DNA of 64,000 nt from Kudoa neothunni (lineage: Eukaryota > Cnidaria): NCBI GenBank assembly GCA_964304625.1, contig OZ199839.1, positions 3,162,001 to 3,226,000 on the forward strand. The letters are read 5' to 3'. Numbering within the stretch: position 1 is the first letter of the stretch; every line of letters begins with the position of its first letter. The notes beneath the pieces were generated by a model. It was not told the DNA's origin. It saw only the letters and a list, made by a program, of their open reading frames with translations, and searched no databases. The position numbers were made by a program, and so were the translations under genes. Of this stretch, positions 23,465-37,500 are shown one piece after another.

Positions 23465-24841
23465 GGGTTTTCCGAGCTTTAGTGACAAGTGCGTAATTTA
23501 AGCTTATAATTAAGTTCGCATTGTAAATTAATCGAATAAAAATAATATGAGTGGTATAAATTTAACATTACACGTTAGTTTAATATTTATGAACTTTAAA
23601 AACAGATAATAGCGACGATTCTCAAATGACAACTCGTACCAAATTTAAGAGATAAACAATAAATGACCGAGATAGGAAAATGATTGCTAATCAGTGCGAA
23701 TGGGGTTACAGCAACGCCGTCATCGTTGAAAATGTTGGAATATAGCGACAAACTGTTGCTCCAATTGTAAAATCATATCTTCTCGACGGGAAAGAAAAGT
23801 CATTAAAAAGGGGTGGTGACTTGTCTTCAAAACTCAATGAAGATCAAAAGTTGAGGATTAGAAGTTGGGTGGATGAGGAAGCCACCATTACCCTTAAGAC
23901 TCTTCGTCAAAAATTATTGGACGAATGTGGCGCGCGTGTTAGCGTTAGCACAATAAATAGATGCCTTAAAGAACGCCATTATTCTTTAAAAATGCTCACC
24001 ATTGTTCCTGAACGAAGAAACTCTAACGATACGGTGGAAAAACGTTTTGTGTACGCCCAAGAGTTCAATTAAAAATTGCTTGAGGCAGAAGGCAGCAACT
24101 TTGTTTTTATTGGCGAAGTTGGTTTTAATGTATCGTCACGTACAAGACAGGGTCATTCGCTTGCTGTTACATCAGCATATGTAAACGTAAAAGCCGTCAA
24201 GTTAAGGAACATATCCGTCATCGCAGCGATGAATAAGTATGGCATGGTGCTATATAAAATAAATCGGAGACCAGTAAATGGCGAAGATTTTAAAGAGTTC
24301 CTCATTGAGTTGGCAGATTTGTGCCGTTCTTTGGAAATTGAAGATCCATGCTTCATACTCGATAATGCAAGGACACATCATTATCGGGGAATTAGCGAAA
24401 TTTTAGCAACGTTACAACTAACGTTGATGTATCTACCTCCGTATTCACCCTTCATGAATCCAATTGAAAATGTTTTCAGCAGATGGAAAAACCATGCTGT
24501 GAGAGGACAAGCGAGAAATGAAAGCTACCTTTTAAATTTAATAGACGATGGTTTCAAAGTTATTACCACCAACGACTGCTCAAGTTATTATCGAAAAATG
24601 CTTCGATATATCAGCAGATGTTTGAACCGAGAAATTATTCTAGAATAAGTATAAATTATACAATAGTGTTTGGATATCTTTTTCAAATTCCCAAAATTAT
24701 TATTTTTTGTTCATTCGAAATTTAAGGTAATATTTTCGTATTTTTTAACCTAATTATATAGCTATCTTAAATACCTTGTCACTAAAGCTTGACACAATGT
24801 CACTAATGCTTCACATGATGTCACGAAAGCTCGGAAAACCC
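23465..24841 (+). mobile_element. IS630/Tc1-like transposon, nearly complete
   Basis: Terminal repeats GGGTTTTCCGAGCTTTAGTG and GGGTTTTCCGAGCTTTCGTG (23 bp with one mismatch) are flanked by TA. The right end carries three tandem degenerate copies of a TGTCAC-AA-GCT motif, probably transposase-binding sites. A single frame from 23626 to 24648 encodes a Tc1-like transposase of about 340 aa. It has an N-terminal helix-turn-helix (YSNAVIVENVGI), a second DNA-binding segment (ISTINRCLKERHYSLK-like) and a catalytic domain with second D in CFILDNARTHH and E in MNPIENVF (DD34E spacing). The first catalytic Asp is Gly here (FIGEVGFN, where relatives have IDE). Three in-frame stops (about 23650, 23745 and 24070) also inactivate it. 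It is present only in the first copy of the duplicated locus. Confidence 0.9.
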
Positions 24842-26243
24842 TATAATAAAAAGTTAGAAAATAAATAAAAATATATAATTGTAATTTCATTAAACTGGCC
24901 ATTTACATAATTTTATCAAAAAATATCATTTATGCGAAAATAAATTATTTTGAACCAAAACGACCTTAACCATGTATTTTAAATTATTTTAACTTAAAAA
25001 ATAGTTCTATTTTATATGTTGAATAATAACGAATATACAGAAAAATAGCTGTGTACACGGACGATTGGTGCATTATTGGTTGCAACATTTAGCAAGCAAT
25101 TTATTATAATTTTGAATGGATTAAGTACTATCAGTTTCTCACGACTTATTTTGTTTCCCTGCAGCTTTTCAGTATGTTAAATAAATAGGGATCTTAAAAA
25201 ATAATATGGTTGACTTACTGCATTAAAATATTCTCCTAATTATAATTCTTGTTGATTTTATTTACTTTTTACCCCTCATTAAAAAATAAAGAATAAGTTA
25301 GAATATGTTAAATATTAATGGAATTATTTCTCAGAAAATGTGCTAAATATACTTTAAAACTCTTTTATTATATTTCAAATCAGTTAAAATTAAGAATATT
25401 AAAACATAAAATTTTGTATATTACCTTTTTGAAGTCTTATTAATCTCAATCATGTCGTATCCATCTTCTTTTCTATAAAGTCAAACAATTCTATATTCCT
25501 CTTAAAAAACAAAACAAATTATTCGTTTGTCCATTTAATTCTATTTCTGATTGCCATACGTTTATCAGAGTAAATTGGCATTGGAAATTTACTCAACTTA
25601 ACCAAGCACCATTCAAAATATTCTGGTATTCCCTTGAAGAATCTCGTTGCTCTTATGGAGATCATTGTTGAAACTGACCTTGGAATATCTTTTAAATAAA
25701 ATCATAATTTTCAAATATTTTATTGGTGAAATATACGAAGGAAAACAATTTTGAAAATTTTCGCTCGGTAGGCCCTATCTAATTGAATTCCAGTTAAAGT
25801 AGGTCTCCATCAGATGAATCGCTCTTAATTTAATCGAAATGAAATACTTTATAATAGATTATGTTTATCGGCAATATTTTTAAATTTTGTCGATCTTAAA
25901 TCTCAATTATGATGCGTTAAACTGTTCAAAAACCACGATCTCAAATTGTCATTAAAAATTATTGGAATTAATTAGCACAAAAACACAACATATATACCAT
26001 TAATATTATTGAAAATCTATCGTATATACTCATGGATTTGTCGCGTCTTTTTATTGAAGGAAGTTTTTGTAAAAAGCGCGGCCGATCTACGTGCAAATTA
26101 GGTCGGTAATCTTTGAAATAGTTTTAAATTTAAATTATAAGCAATTTTTAAAGTTATATTTAATTAAATAATGATGTATAGGAGTGGAACGGAGTTAACG
26201 TGATGGCAAGTCATATATTTCCCACTTCTGGATTAAACAATAT
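24842..26243. other. Spacer unique to first copy
   Basis: AT-rich DNA without a gene. It has no counterpart at the equivalent place in the second copy; homology restarts abruptly at about 26243. Confidence 0.5.
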
Positions 26244-29200
26244 TTTATTAGCTAGTGTGACAAGACCTATCCAACTATGTCATCTCGACCCTTGAATTTA
26301 TATTTTTAAATCAAGAAAATTCAAAATAAATTATTTTATAACATTGTTTTATACATGGTAAAATGCATGTTAACAACGAATACTTTTCGACATTGTTCTT
26401 TCTCATAATCCGTTAACTTATTATATTTATATATTTCATTATTTTAATTTTTTTCTATATTTATACAAGTAGATATCTAAATTAATAATTAATTTAGTGA
26501 AGGATGAAATAATTACTGGGATTCGCTATCATGATAATAAGATATACATACGTAACAAATACCAAGATAGAAAAAATGTCAGATGCAAAATTAACATTCA
26601 AACTACACAGAAGATTGAGTAAACAATAATCAATCAATATTTTATGATTTATATTGATTTATTTAGGGACAATCCGTCATGTGATAATGTAACGATTCCT
26701 ATTGGTAATTACAAACTTTATACATTAGGAATATCAGCCAATGAAAATGAACAAACGTACCATATTGTTCCATGTAGTTATATAGAATCATAGTCACAAA
26801 TTTAATCTCATATAGTTCCGTTTCCTTTTATTTATGGTTACGAATTGGAAAATTCAAATTTAAAACGTTATCATCAGAATTCCCCCATATATAGATTCGA
26901 TTGTTATTCTGCCGGAAAATATTCTGATAGAACTAAACTTGAAGTAATGCGAAAAAAAACTAATATACCTTTGAATAATAAAAAAGATTGTGAATACATC
27001 AACTCCATTGTTCACAAAACTTTTGTAGCACATGACACGCTGGCCTTAATTCTTTTGAAATTAGAAAAAGATCAGGAAAACACATTGGTTATTTTATGTA
27101 TTTACTTAGGAATGTGTTGTAGTAATGCAGTTGTTGTTAGACCCAACGGAAAAAGATTTTATATTAAAATCTTTAGACGGTTATGTTTACTATGAGAATG
27201 TATACAAACGACGGAACACAAACTCTGTAACCCATAAATGGTACACCAAAAGAGAAGATGGTGTAATCACAGAGGTTGATCCATCGAAATTAAAGACAAT
27301 CACCATGAGGAACGTGAATTATATCGCCCTTAAACCCGAACTGAATACCGATTATCAAGTGACCGTATCAAACAATGGAATGGTTCAGTTTATACTCCAC
27401 TTTTACCCCGAGAAAGAATTTGTAAGTTGTTAATACCTTTATGTGATAAATATTTTAGATTTTATCATTAAAAATTTTAGATTAAACTTAATTCTGATTA
27501 ACAATACTGCTACGTATGTAATTAATAAATTTTGTCCTTCATGTAAAATTAATTGTAAGTAAATATCTAATAATTTTATTATTAATTAAAAAATTTTAAT
27601 TATTTTTTACACCCATATCAAAATCATAAACAATTACAACAATTAGGATGGCATTACGGTCACCACAATTGAACAAGATAAGTTCACATCTCAAATCAAT
27701 ATCATCTGCAATAGCTCAAATCAGTGCTCGACCAAATATATTAAATACTTAAAGTTTAAAAATGGACGCTTTCAAGAAAATATTGAGCTAAACAAAAACT
27801 TTCATTGCAAAAAACGGCGCTCATCTCACCATAACGAAAAACGTCTGTCCTATCACCTACTTCGTCCATCCAAATGAGATAATACGACTTTGTTTGGTAG
27901 AGAATGAAGCGACAGTTTCGTGCCAAATATACAAATCTAGTAATTGCTATACTCAATTGTTTGATTTATGACTGACATTATTTATCGATTTTAAGAACAT
28001 CAAATGAAATTCTTCCGATCGGTTTATTTTGGAAAAAATAAACGAGAATTTGAAATCACGTCAGACTCCGATGATAAAACCACTTGCATCTGCACTGCTA
28101 TTAATGGTCGTGAAAGAAGCCAATTATGGGATCCTTTCCAATGCAAACCGTTGCAAAAAGATTTCGATTTAGGCTGTGATGAAATAAAAACACACACCGA
28201 AATAAAAGATGGAGAGATGATTGTCAACATAGAAAACAAGGCTGAGTTTAATGGAAAGATACAACAGATCATGCCTTCAAGTTATCAAAGTAAATTCCTT
28301 TACATTTTCACTGGCATTACGCATTACAGTCGCACCAGTGTAAGGTGTGAGAGCAAGTACAGTAGGTAGCCAATTTTTCTCAATTCTTTGAAAACAATAC
28401 ATACCTTCAAAATAATAAATGAGCTGTATTTTTGTTTTTATTTTAAAATAGTATCTTATTACTATAATGTCATTGGAATTAAAATAAGGTTAAAAATAGC
28501 CAAAATCAAAATCACATGATTAACCAGTTTTTCGTAGTTTGTTTGGGCGGGTATTGTCTAACCTTTCGAGCACCTCAAAATCGACTATACATTCGTTGTT
28601 TTTTCAATGTGTGACTAAATTTGGTCTAAAATTAGGGCATAATGATTAATACAACAAAATATCCGTCCTTTATGAGGAGACGAAAATTAATTCTATACTG
28701 CAATTTAAAAGTCTATAAATTAACATACGCAATGCAATTTTAAAATACAATAATGAGTTATATTAGAACCTCCAATATACGTAGGTTAGAACTGTCAACA
28801 AATTCAATTATTAGACATCTGGTTTCTGGATCACCACATTAATGATAGGATTCGATTAAATGAAAGAGACCTAACAAAACAAGGATTGCAAACATGTCTC
28901 TCGCAAGCCGCATGAGGTCCTTTAACCCTCCCGGGATGGCGCGCGAAAAAATCACATGCGTTCCGGTGTGGGATGGGGTTCCGCGATACCTCATAAGTTC
29001 TCTATTATAATAAATTTATTGCGCAATGTAATGAAAATCACAACAAATAAAAGTTTGTGAATATCTTATTGAATCACTTGAAATTTAATTAAACGTAAAT
29101 TTTTCCGGAAAAATCTAAAAAATCCGTTAAACATTAAGATAGAAAATATGACGAAAAATTTTTTAAACTATTTATAGATGAGTTTATACAAGCACCAGGC

Positions 29201-29751
29201 ATTAGCCCTTCTGAGTCCACATGCCCCGAATGTTTCGGCAATCCCAAAAATGTATCAAACGTCTTTTGTGTACTGTTGTCGTTCTCATTGTTTAAATCTG
29301 AATAATATATTTTCATTGATTTCTTCAATTAAGAAGAATCTACTAAAGGACCTGCCTTAGTAGTAACAAAATTGAATGGTTTAGTTCGGTCCCTGACTTT
29401 ATCACAAAAATCTCACCTAAACCCAGATTTCAATGTTCATGCATCATTCGATTTAGACTTTTCACCGCAATCATACTTAGATCCCGAATCACATAAAGAT
29501 TCCAACGTATCATTTCACCATGACGCATCCTACACTGAGTCTTTAAACTCCATCTCACTACCCACCACTTCACTCTCGTTAATATCAATCGTTAAGTTAT
29601 CCGATTCATCCTTACGACGCATAACTCAATAAAATATTACTTAAATTATCGTAATATAAATTCTTCTTGTGTTACTATTGAGTAAAACCATTTGATATTA
29701 ACACTGATCCTCTTAAGTCTCATGATCACTCAGTGAAATTTAAAAACAACA
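26243..29751 (+). repeat. Tandem duplication, first copy, part 2
   Basis: Nearly identical to 60493-64000 (offset 34250, then 34249 after a one-base difference at about 27814). The identity includes introns and the 3' spacer. The exceptions are three short dense patches of substitutions in exons 4 and 5 of gene B. The homologous stretch runs off the end of the window, so its true length is unknown. Confidence 0.97.
26363..28369 (+). CDS. Gene B: N-terminal exons of the receptor, first copy
   Basis: Seven exons: 26363-26411, 26498-26618, 26667-26773, 26816-27097, 27141-27421, 27647-27939 and 27996-28369. They begin with a signal-peptide-like MHVNNEYFSTLFFLII and continue with Cys-bearing modules, including CNSSNQC in exon 6. 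Read as a separate gene it would give 501 aa ending at TAG, with AATAAA soon after. However, a phase-1 donor A|GTAGGT at 28361 would join in frame to the acceptor at 31549 of series C, making this the N-terminus of a receptor of about 2,080 aa. I favour the joined gene because C lacks its own start and signal peptide. In this copy an A6 run at 27809-27814 (A5 in the second copy) shifts the frame in exon 6. Exons 4 and 5 hold three patches that differ sharply from the second copy. Confidence 0.75.
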
Positions 29752-31549
29752 CAAAATTTGGAAATATATTACATATGTAACATAATAATGTCATACTAAA
29801 TATATTTACTCATGTTCACGAATATTCTTTACACCTTACTCAATTGGATGGATTCTAAACCATTTATATTGTGCATCCCACTAAAAAACGCATTTTCCAA
29901 AACATCCGTGTATTAAAAACTTTAACTAATACTATAAATCAATTATAAATCTCACACTTGAAGATTAGTTGAGCCCTTTAACGTGTCACATTGTCATTTA
30001 TGGTGCAAAACTAAAAATAATCTGAAATGGGGTTCGGGAGGATTAATGTCAGAAGGACAGCTTTCCATCTTATGTGTATAATATGAGGTACTATACCTAG
30101 GTTTGAAACGAGAGAAATTGTATAATTCCTAGTCGCTGAATTCATTTTCTTTTTTATTACTTTCAAGTTAAATACAGAAAGAAAAAGGTCAGCAAATGTA
30201 AGTAACGTATAAATATTACGAATTCCTCATAAAATAAAGTCCAACACACCCATGATAATTAACGAGACACAATAACTCTAAATTTTCTCAGTTTTTTCTA
30301 CGTTTTTAAATTATAAAATGTTTTTATCGCCATTCAAAATTTCTTTTTAATAAAAAAGTTATTATTCAACCGAAACGCCCTAAAAATAAACTTTTCGAGT
30401 TCTACACAAATACATCTAGTTTATATGCTCAACTTTTATAAACCTTTAAATTAGACCTATGGATGTGTTGATAGATTTTCTAGTTTAAAAATTTTTCTTA
30501 GTAAAATTTAAATTTTAAGTGCTTTATGTAATTACCGGAGAAGTTATTAAAAAAATGATAATAACCATATCAAATATTCTTAATTTCAAACATTTATTAC
30601 AATATTGAAACGTGATAAAAATATATTTGTTTTCTAAGATTTTTATTTTGAGTTATTGTTTGTTAATTAAAATGCATCCAAAGGCGATATAAACAAATTC
30701 ATATTATGCATGCATACGCCAAAATACGTGAGAGTGGTTAAATAATTAATTTCACGCATTTTCATCCCGGCCTTGAAGGAATTAATTAAAGAGGTTACCT
30801 ATTGTATTCCAAAAATGATATTAATTTTACTTCCCCTGATCAAAATTATCAATAATACTCGTTTACAAAAATTCGAATTGTTTCCTTCTGAGTTAATTGA
30901 CTATATATTTTTAATGGCTTGAAAGGAGGTTTTAATGTATAAGATTCTGAATTTTCGGCGAAGTTGCGCAATTCTTGCTAAATTTTAATATAATCATGTG
31001 AAATATTCTTTTTTAATATTGCAATTAATAAACGGAATATTAAAAATTTTCACCTTATTCAGGAAGAATTATCAGTTGTTTTAATATTATTTCATATATT
31101 GTTGATTTAGAAATTGCAAAAATAATATCTTCTTGTATTAAAATTTAAAACTCTATTATGAATTGTTTTTACGTATAAAACTTATTATTTTTATATTTAA
31201 AAACAAAATCTATTCCAACTTTTAAGTTATATTCAGGAAAATAATGTCGAACTAAAGTTAGCAGTATCTATATGAAGAATTTTTACTATTCATTCTTACA
31301 TCCATGAATTAATTTTGATTACAAAAATAAATTATTGGGATAATTATGACACAGATTCTAAATGTAAGAGTTTAATTTGAAAAATTAACACTAATTATGA
31401 GCGTGAATAAACAAAATTGATAGAAAAATTAATGAATATATATTTATAGGAATAATAAAAGAGTATAAAATTATTTTGTCAATATCTTCTAATTATTCAT
31501 TGGTGCGACTGACATATGTGGATTTGGAACTAATAAATTATGTTCATAG
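28370..31549. other. Probable long intron between B and C
   Basis: No family-type exon is visible here. A GC-rich island at about 28905-28996 contains a small hairpin (ATGAGGT...ACCTCAT). From 29160 to 29640 composition is less AT-rich and several medium open frames occur on both strands. One plus-strand frame (29372-29632, Ser-rich, ending LSDSSLRRITQ) is identical in both copies, but that is uninformative because everything around it is too. I do not recognise a protein in it. Confidence 0.4.
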
Positions 31550-34500
31550 AAACGTTCTCAAAATTAAATAATCATAAGTTGGCATACTTCTACAATCAAA
31601 ATAGAATCATCATAAATTCAAACAAAGAGTGTATATACACCGTGCCAGACTCCAATATTCAATTGCCTGGGACTTTGAAAAATACATTAGGCGTTAATAC
31701 AATCAATCAGCCTTATGTATTAAATGAAGATGTAAACAAAGATTCTTGTCCCTCACCAGAAATAACTCATTTACCTAATGCCGATATTACGATTTCTCTG
31801 GAGATTGAAAACAATAATTACAACTTTCAAATGAAAAGTATGATATATTTATATGCTTTTATTTTTTATTTTATTATTTTAGCTCACAGAAATATTATTC
31901 TTGAATTTTTCAATGCAAACATTATAAAAGAGACAATATATTTTGATGGAGTTATAAACAAACAGATAAATTATAAACAAAGGTTTAGCTGTCCAGTGGA
32001 TACTATTTATTATGAAAATGGCGACAAAAAAATAAAACATGCAGTTTTCAATCTTGAAATCACGTGTGAAAATAATTCTTGTACTGCAATCCCCCAAAAA
32101 ATTACCAAAACCAAAATACATGGATACCAATTTTCATTTGATTTTCTAAATCGCCATATAAAATTAAACAAGGGTAATTTTAATATATTAATAATAACAT
32201 GTTTTAGCATTTTCACTATTTTAGTTCCAACGATAATTGACGTTGATATATTTCCCACAAAAATAATTAACCATCGTCAAATTGTGTACAGTATCAGTCA
32301 GCCACATAAAATGATAATTTTAAATGAATTATTATACGATTACTCTCAAAAAGAATGTTACAAGAGCAAAAATAAACACATCTTATGCAAAAACAAAAAA
32401 TGCGTGGATACAATAATCTTCGAATCTGATTGTCAGCATCCAGCCATATTAGTAATACACTCAGAAAAAATGGCTTTGTTGAAAAAGGAATTAAAAAGTA
32501 AGAGTTTATTTTCGTGATTATCCAAATCAATTATACCATTTTGTAATTTTCATTGTTAATTATTACAAGAATATTATTTATAAAAAAAAATATTACATAC
32601 TTACTAAAAATTCATTCTCCAAGTTTGACTATTTAAAATACTGTAATCTACTTCTACTATATATTTAAAGCTGAAGTCTCCGTGTGTGTGTGTCAGTAAG
32701 TACGCATGTGCGTCAAAATTGTTTTCCTTATAGAGAGACATTTATGAAATTTTTTAATAGTGTCAATATTTCAAAAAATCTTTAAATCGTTTTTAAACTA
32801 CCAAATGTTCCCAAAATGTTCAGAAAATGGTGATCGTGTCGATTCAAAGTTTGTTTATCGGATTACTTGAGTTCAACAATATGATTAACACTTGCTTATG
32901 ACATGACCTGCTGATTGTCGGTTGAAGTTAATTCTCCCCTTTATATGCTTTATCAAATTTAAATTAAGCGATATCATCTGACTTTTTATATAATGTTAAC
33001 ATGTACATTTGGATGTTTGGACAAATTCACTCCTTATTTGTGGAGTTTTAACGTATTTGACTTGATAAGCATACTTTTAAGTTTCCATTACCGGTTTTGG
33101 ATGCAACAATAAGTCTATATTTGTTTCATTAATAGCGAATTAATTATGTATGTGATCATCAGATAGATTTAAGCTTTAGAATAAACGCACTGTGTCTTTA
33201 GATTTAGTTGAAATCATTCGCTAAGTTGAACTTTCAGTGATTAAATTCAATGCAGATAGTCGTATTTTTACTTCATCCGATTATTCAAATTATTTTTCTT
33301 GATACTAACGCGATTTGTATGTGTTCTTGAGAAAGAGCGCACTAAACTAAAATCTATGCTATGTCGGGCCAAGAGATATTAATTTTAGTAATAAAAATCA
33401 ATTATCGAATATTTTCTTCTATCTCTTTATATTTTTTAACCACTCCCAACAAACATGGAGACAACATTCTGATCTGGGCCAAAAATAACGTTTTAGATAA
33501 CATTTCAGGGGAATTTACATACTTCTGGAATATGAAACAATATGGCACTGAACATAAATTATTTAGCGTTGGTGTTGGGCCAGGAAATTTTTAAATGAAC
33601 GCCGGAATTGGTACACTTTTTCACAGAAATTATCACAATTTAAATTTCATCTTCATTTCGTTAAAATATATTTAAAAATTTTTTTAATTTGACTGCATCT
33701 ACAGTTTAATTTGAAATATTAAAATCTTTGTTGAGTGTTAATAAGAAATTTTTCAGTGCTAAATACCCTCAAGCAACGCTGGGCAGTTCCTGCTAGTCTT
33801 CTATTATATAAAGCAAACCGGTAATCCGTGTGTGTACGCATTTTTCATTCTTTATAGATAAATATATCGCTCCATTTGAGCGCACGTATGGAATGATAAA
33901 ATTTTATTTTAACACAGAAAAATACGTAAAAAATTATAAAAGGTTTGCATTCTGCAATATGACAAAAAATATTATCACGTGATATGATTGATATGATTAG
34001 AGGATTAACGCAATCATATAGATCATTTCGTTAAAGTTTTAAAAAGTTAATTTTGAACGTACCATAGTGTTAATTTTACCTTAAAATTATTGAAAAGTAA
34101 TTTGGTAATTGAATTAGTTCAAATAAGGAAGGCGATATTAGGTTATGTAGCCAAGCAAAATATGAAATTCATATGTTGATGTTTAACAAGATTAGTCATA
34201 TTTTTTATGGTATGATTTAGAGATTATTGTAAACAACAAGGGGAAAATCAATATTTTAGGAGTTCTAAATTGGAAATTTTAAATTCTCAGTAGTGTTTGT
34301 TAGTTTTTAACAATATTAAACAAGGTTCAAACGCCCAATTAGTTAAATAAATCATCCGTTAAGGGGGTAATCTTTGAACTTCAAATGACCTTGGCCAGGC
34401 AAGGAAGCAAAATCAAAAGTAAAGCGAGGATTTTGCGCTAATGTAGAATATACATATGGAGGATTAGCAGACGCATGAATTATACTTGTTGCATTTATAA

Positions 34501-37500
34501 TGGGAACAATTACCATCAATAATCGTTTGGGAAGGAAATACACCTCATTTTACTTGGAGGCTAATGGATGAGGATTTTTCGAATGCCGAGGATTCCTTAC
34601 TATTGGAAAAAACATTTAAATGTTAGGATTTTAGTTATTTGTTTTTCTGTTAGAACATTTTATTTTAATGAATTTAATAAATTAAGGTACTCACTATATA
34701 ATAAATCCTATTTTTCATTAAATATTGCCACGTTTGATAGGAAATAATTCTTTTAATTTTTTATTAATCAAAGTATAAAATTAGCAATAAATTATTTATA
34801 TATTTGATGCTATTTTTAAAAAGAATAAATTGGATTATTATACCATAATTTTTATGAATTTTGGGATTGATCTTATGGTTTTCATTTAGTTAAAGAGGAT
34901 CCAGTAATCCTGTTTGAGGAGAGAGATATACATAAGCAAGGTCAATACACGGTTGTGTTAAAAATGCAAGCTGATGAAACTAACAAAGAATTCCTCAAAT
35001 CAAAGATTCTAATAGGGGGACAGAATATTGTTGACGACTGTTATATTATAGACAATCCTATATACAATGACCTTTTACGTTTTTGGATAAAATCCGATTG
35101 TTTGGTCGAAGAAACTTCAATAATAAAATATTCAATCGGAAAAGAAATTTCTTCAAGAATAAAAAAAGCACGTATAGACTTTTATAATATATTTAAACTA
35201 CTTATTAAATTCTATATAGGGATCTATAACGCTTACGGGCGGGTAAAAATTGCTCACGACCATATTATATTATATATCATACTCTCCCACTCACTTAATA
35301 CTATCCACTTAATAAATATTAGAGCGAATAGTTTGTTCTCAAAGAGCGTGATATTCGAAAAAAATGTTGACAATGTTATCACATGTACTAATTATGTGTG
35401 TAAGTATAAATGTGAGGTAACCGACTCAGGAATATCATTTGACAATACTTTAATAAGAGTATCATCAGAAAAACTAAACGATATAGAAATATATCACCGA
35501 ACAAGTAAATGAATTATTATAATTTAAATTTTACCATTTATTTAGATTTTAACGAGGTATTTTATTACCAAAATGCTAAATTTATGGATGATCATGGTAT
35601 AAAACTGTATTTGGATGGCTACACGGTTCTACCAGATTCGCATATAATCTTAAACAATGATTCCAGGATAATTGTTCCTTACCAGATTCCTGTCGAATTT
35701 ATTGATCAAAAGTTTCAATGTTTGATTTCAGAGAGCAAGATTGTGAATGGAAAAAACTATTTATTTCCAGAATCTACTGTAATCATACCTCTAGGAATGA
35801 GTGGAAGTATTTTTATATAATAATACAATATTATATGCGACTTAAAAATGTTAGTCACAAAAAAATATATCAAATTTTTCTACTTTCATTGATTTTTAAT
35901 TATAACTATGAATTTTTTTATTATTTATAGAGAGATATAGCTATGAATTGGAATATCTATGGCTCGACCAAAAACTATGTATTCTGCTGAAAATATCTTC
36001 CAAAAGAGAAATACCCACGTTAGATATCAAATATTCAATTCATGCGAATAATGAAATTCTAACTGAACCATATGTCAATCAAATCACTGTTACGCCTGAA
36101 GATAGTGAATGCTCCTTTGAGATTGAAGGACTCGATACTGGGGTTAATTACTCGATAGAGTTATCCTCTCCCCAGCTTGAAGATTATGATCCATATATTA
36201 TAAAAAATGGTACCAAAAATACTTCCTGCTATAAAAACCAATTTAAGAATCTTCATTATAATTAATATATATTTTAGAAGCGTGTGACTTTGAAGTTACA
36301 ACGCAACGTGAATCAAATGATGAAATTTTAATAGCAATAAGGAAAAAATCAAATTCTGGAACTTTAGAAATTTCCTATAGACTTTTTGAATCAGACTCTG
36401 ATAATAAAGAAGCTCTTAATGAACAAAATAAGCAGATAACCTGCACTGAACACATATGCAGTTTCAAAACACGTCCTATAACTCCCGCCAAAAATCACAA
36501 TATCGTTCTAAAAATTCCGCCATGCAATGATGATTTTAATTTAGTCATTCAAAAAGGTATTATAGAATGTTTTTTTCCGACAAACTATTTAACCTATTAT
36601 TAGTCAAAAGTGATTATGGTTTCTATTACAGTTATAGAAAAGATGACGATTTAAGGGTCACAATTGTTATAGAATTAAGACTAAACCTGACATATGAAGT
36701 TATTATGGTTAACTGGAGTCTCAAGAAAAGTAAAGATTCATCAATAATTAAAAATTCAATAAAGACTTTACAAATATCGAAAGAACATGGGTGTTTTAAA
36801 TTTGAAATACAAGGGGTAGAACGTAATAACCCATATGATATCGATATTACGTCTGAAGATCTCGTGAAAAAAACCAACCAAGTATACATCCCAACATGTA
36901 AAATTTTTTAAAACTAAATGTTAATATTATTACCGACCACTTGAAATATTTAGTAAAAACCGATTATGAACAAAGAGTGGAATGGGTTAATACTCAAATA
37001 TCAATTATTTTGAGTTTTGAGGAATCTGTTGGAGCTTGTAGCGCGGAAATTGAATGCATAACATTAGAAAAAATAGAAGAACAATTTATTGAAACAAATA
37101 CTCAATTGTTTCACGTTGATTTCAACTGCGCTGAAAATGTTTGCGAAACTATGTTAAATGGAATAGACAGAAATTCTTATCATAGAATTAAAGTGGATTC
37201 TAATTTGATAAAAACTAAAGAATCAGTTTTAATTGGCAAAGGTATTTACTCTAATTACATAAAAATTAAAATATATGCTATAGGTATAAGTATATTCCAA
37301 ATCGAATATGAATACGATAAAGATAATGCCATTATTATCAATTATACATTAGAAGAAGATTTTGATGAAATTTTGTTGAAATGGGATTTACATGATACTC
37401 AAGGCAACCAGGTGAAGAGTTCGAACGAAGCAATAGAACAGATATCGTGTAATGAGAAATTATGCCAAATGACAACGTTGGGACAACTGGATCACTCTAA

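Noticed and set aside
27756-27956. Minus-strand open frame of 66 codons opposite gene B exon 6
   Set aside because: Antisense shadow; the plus-strand reading in the second copy is a better coding frame with conserved Cys pattern.
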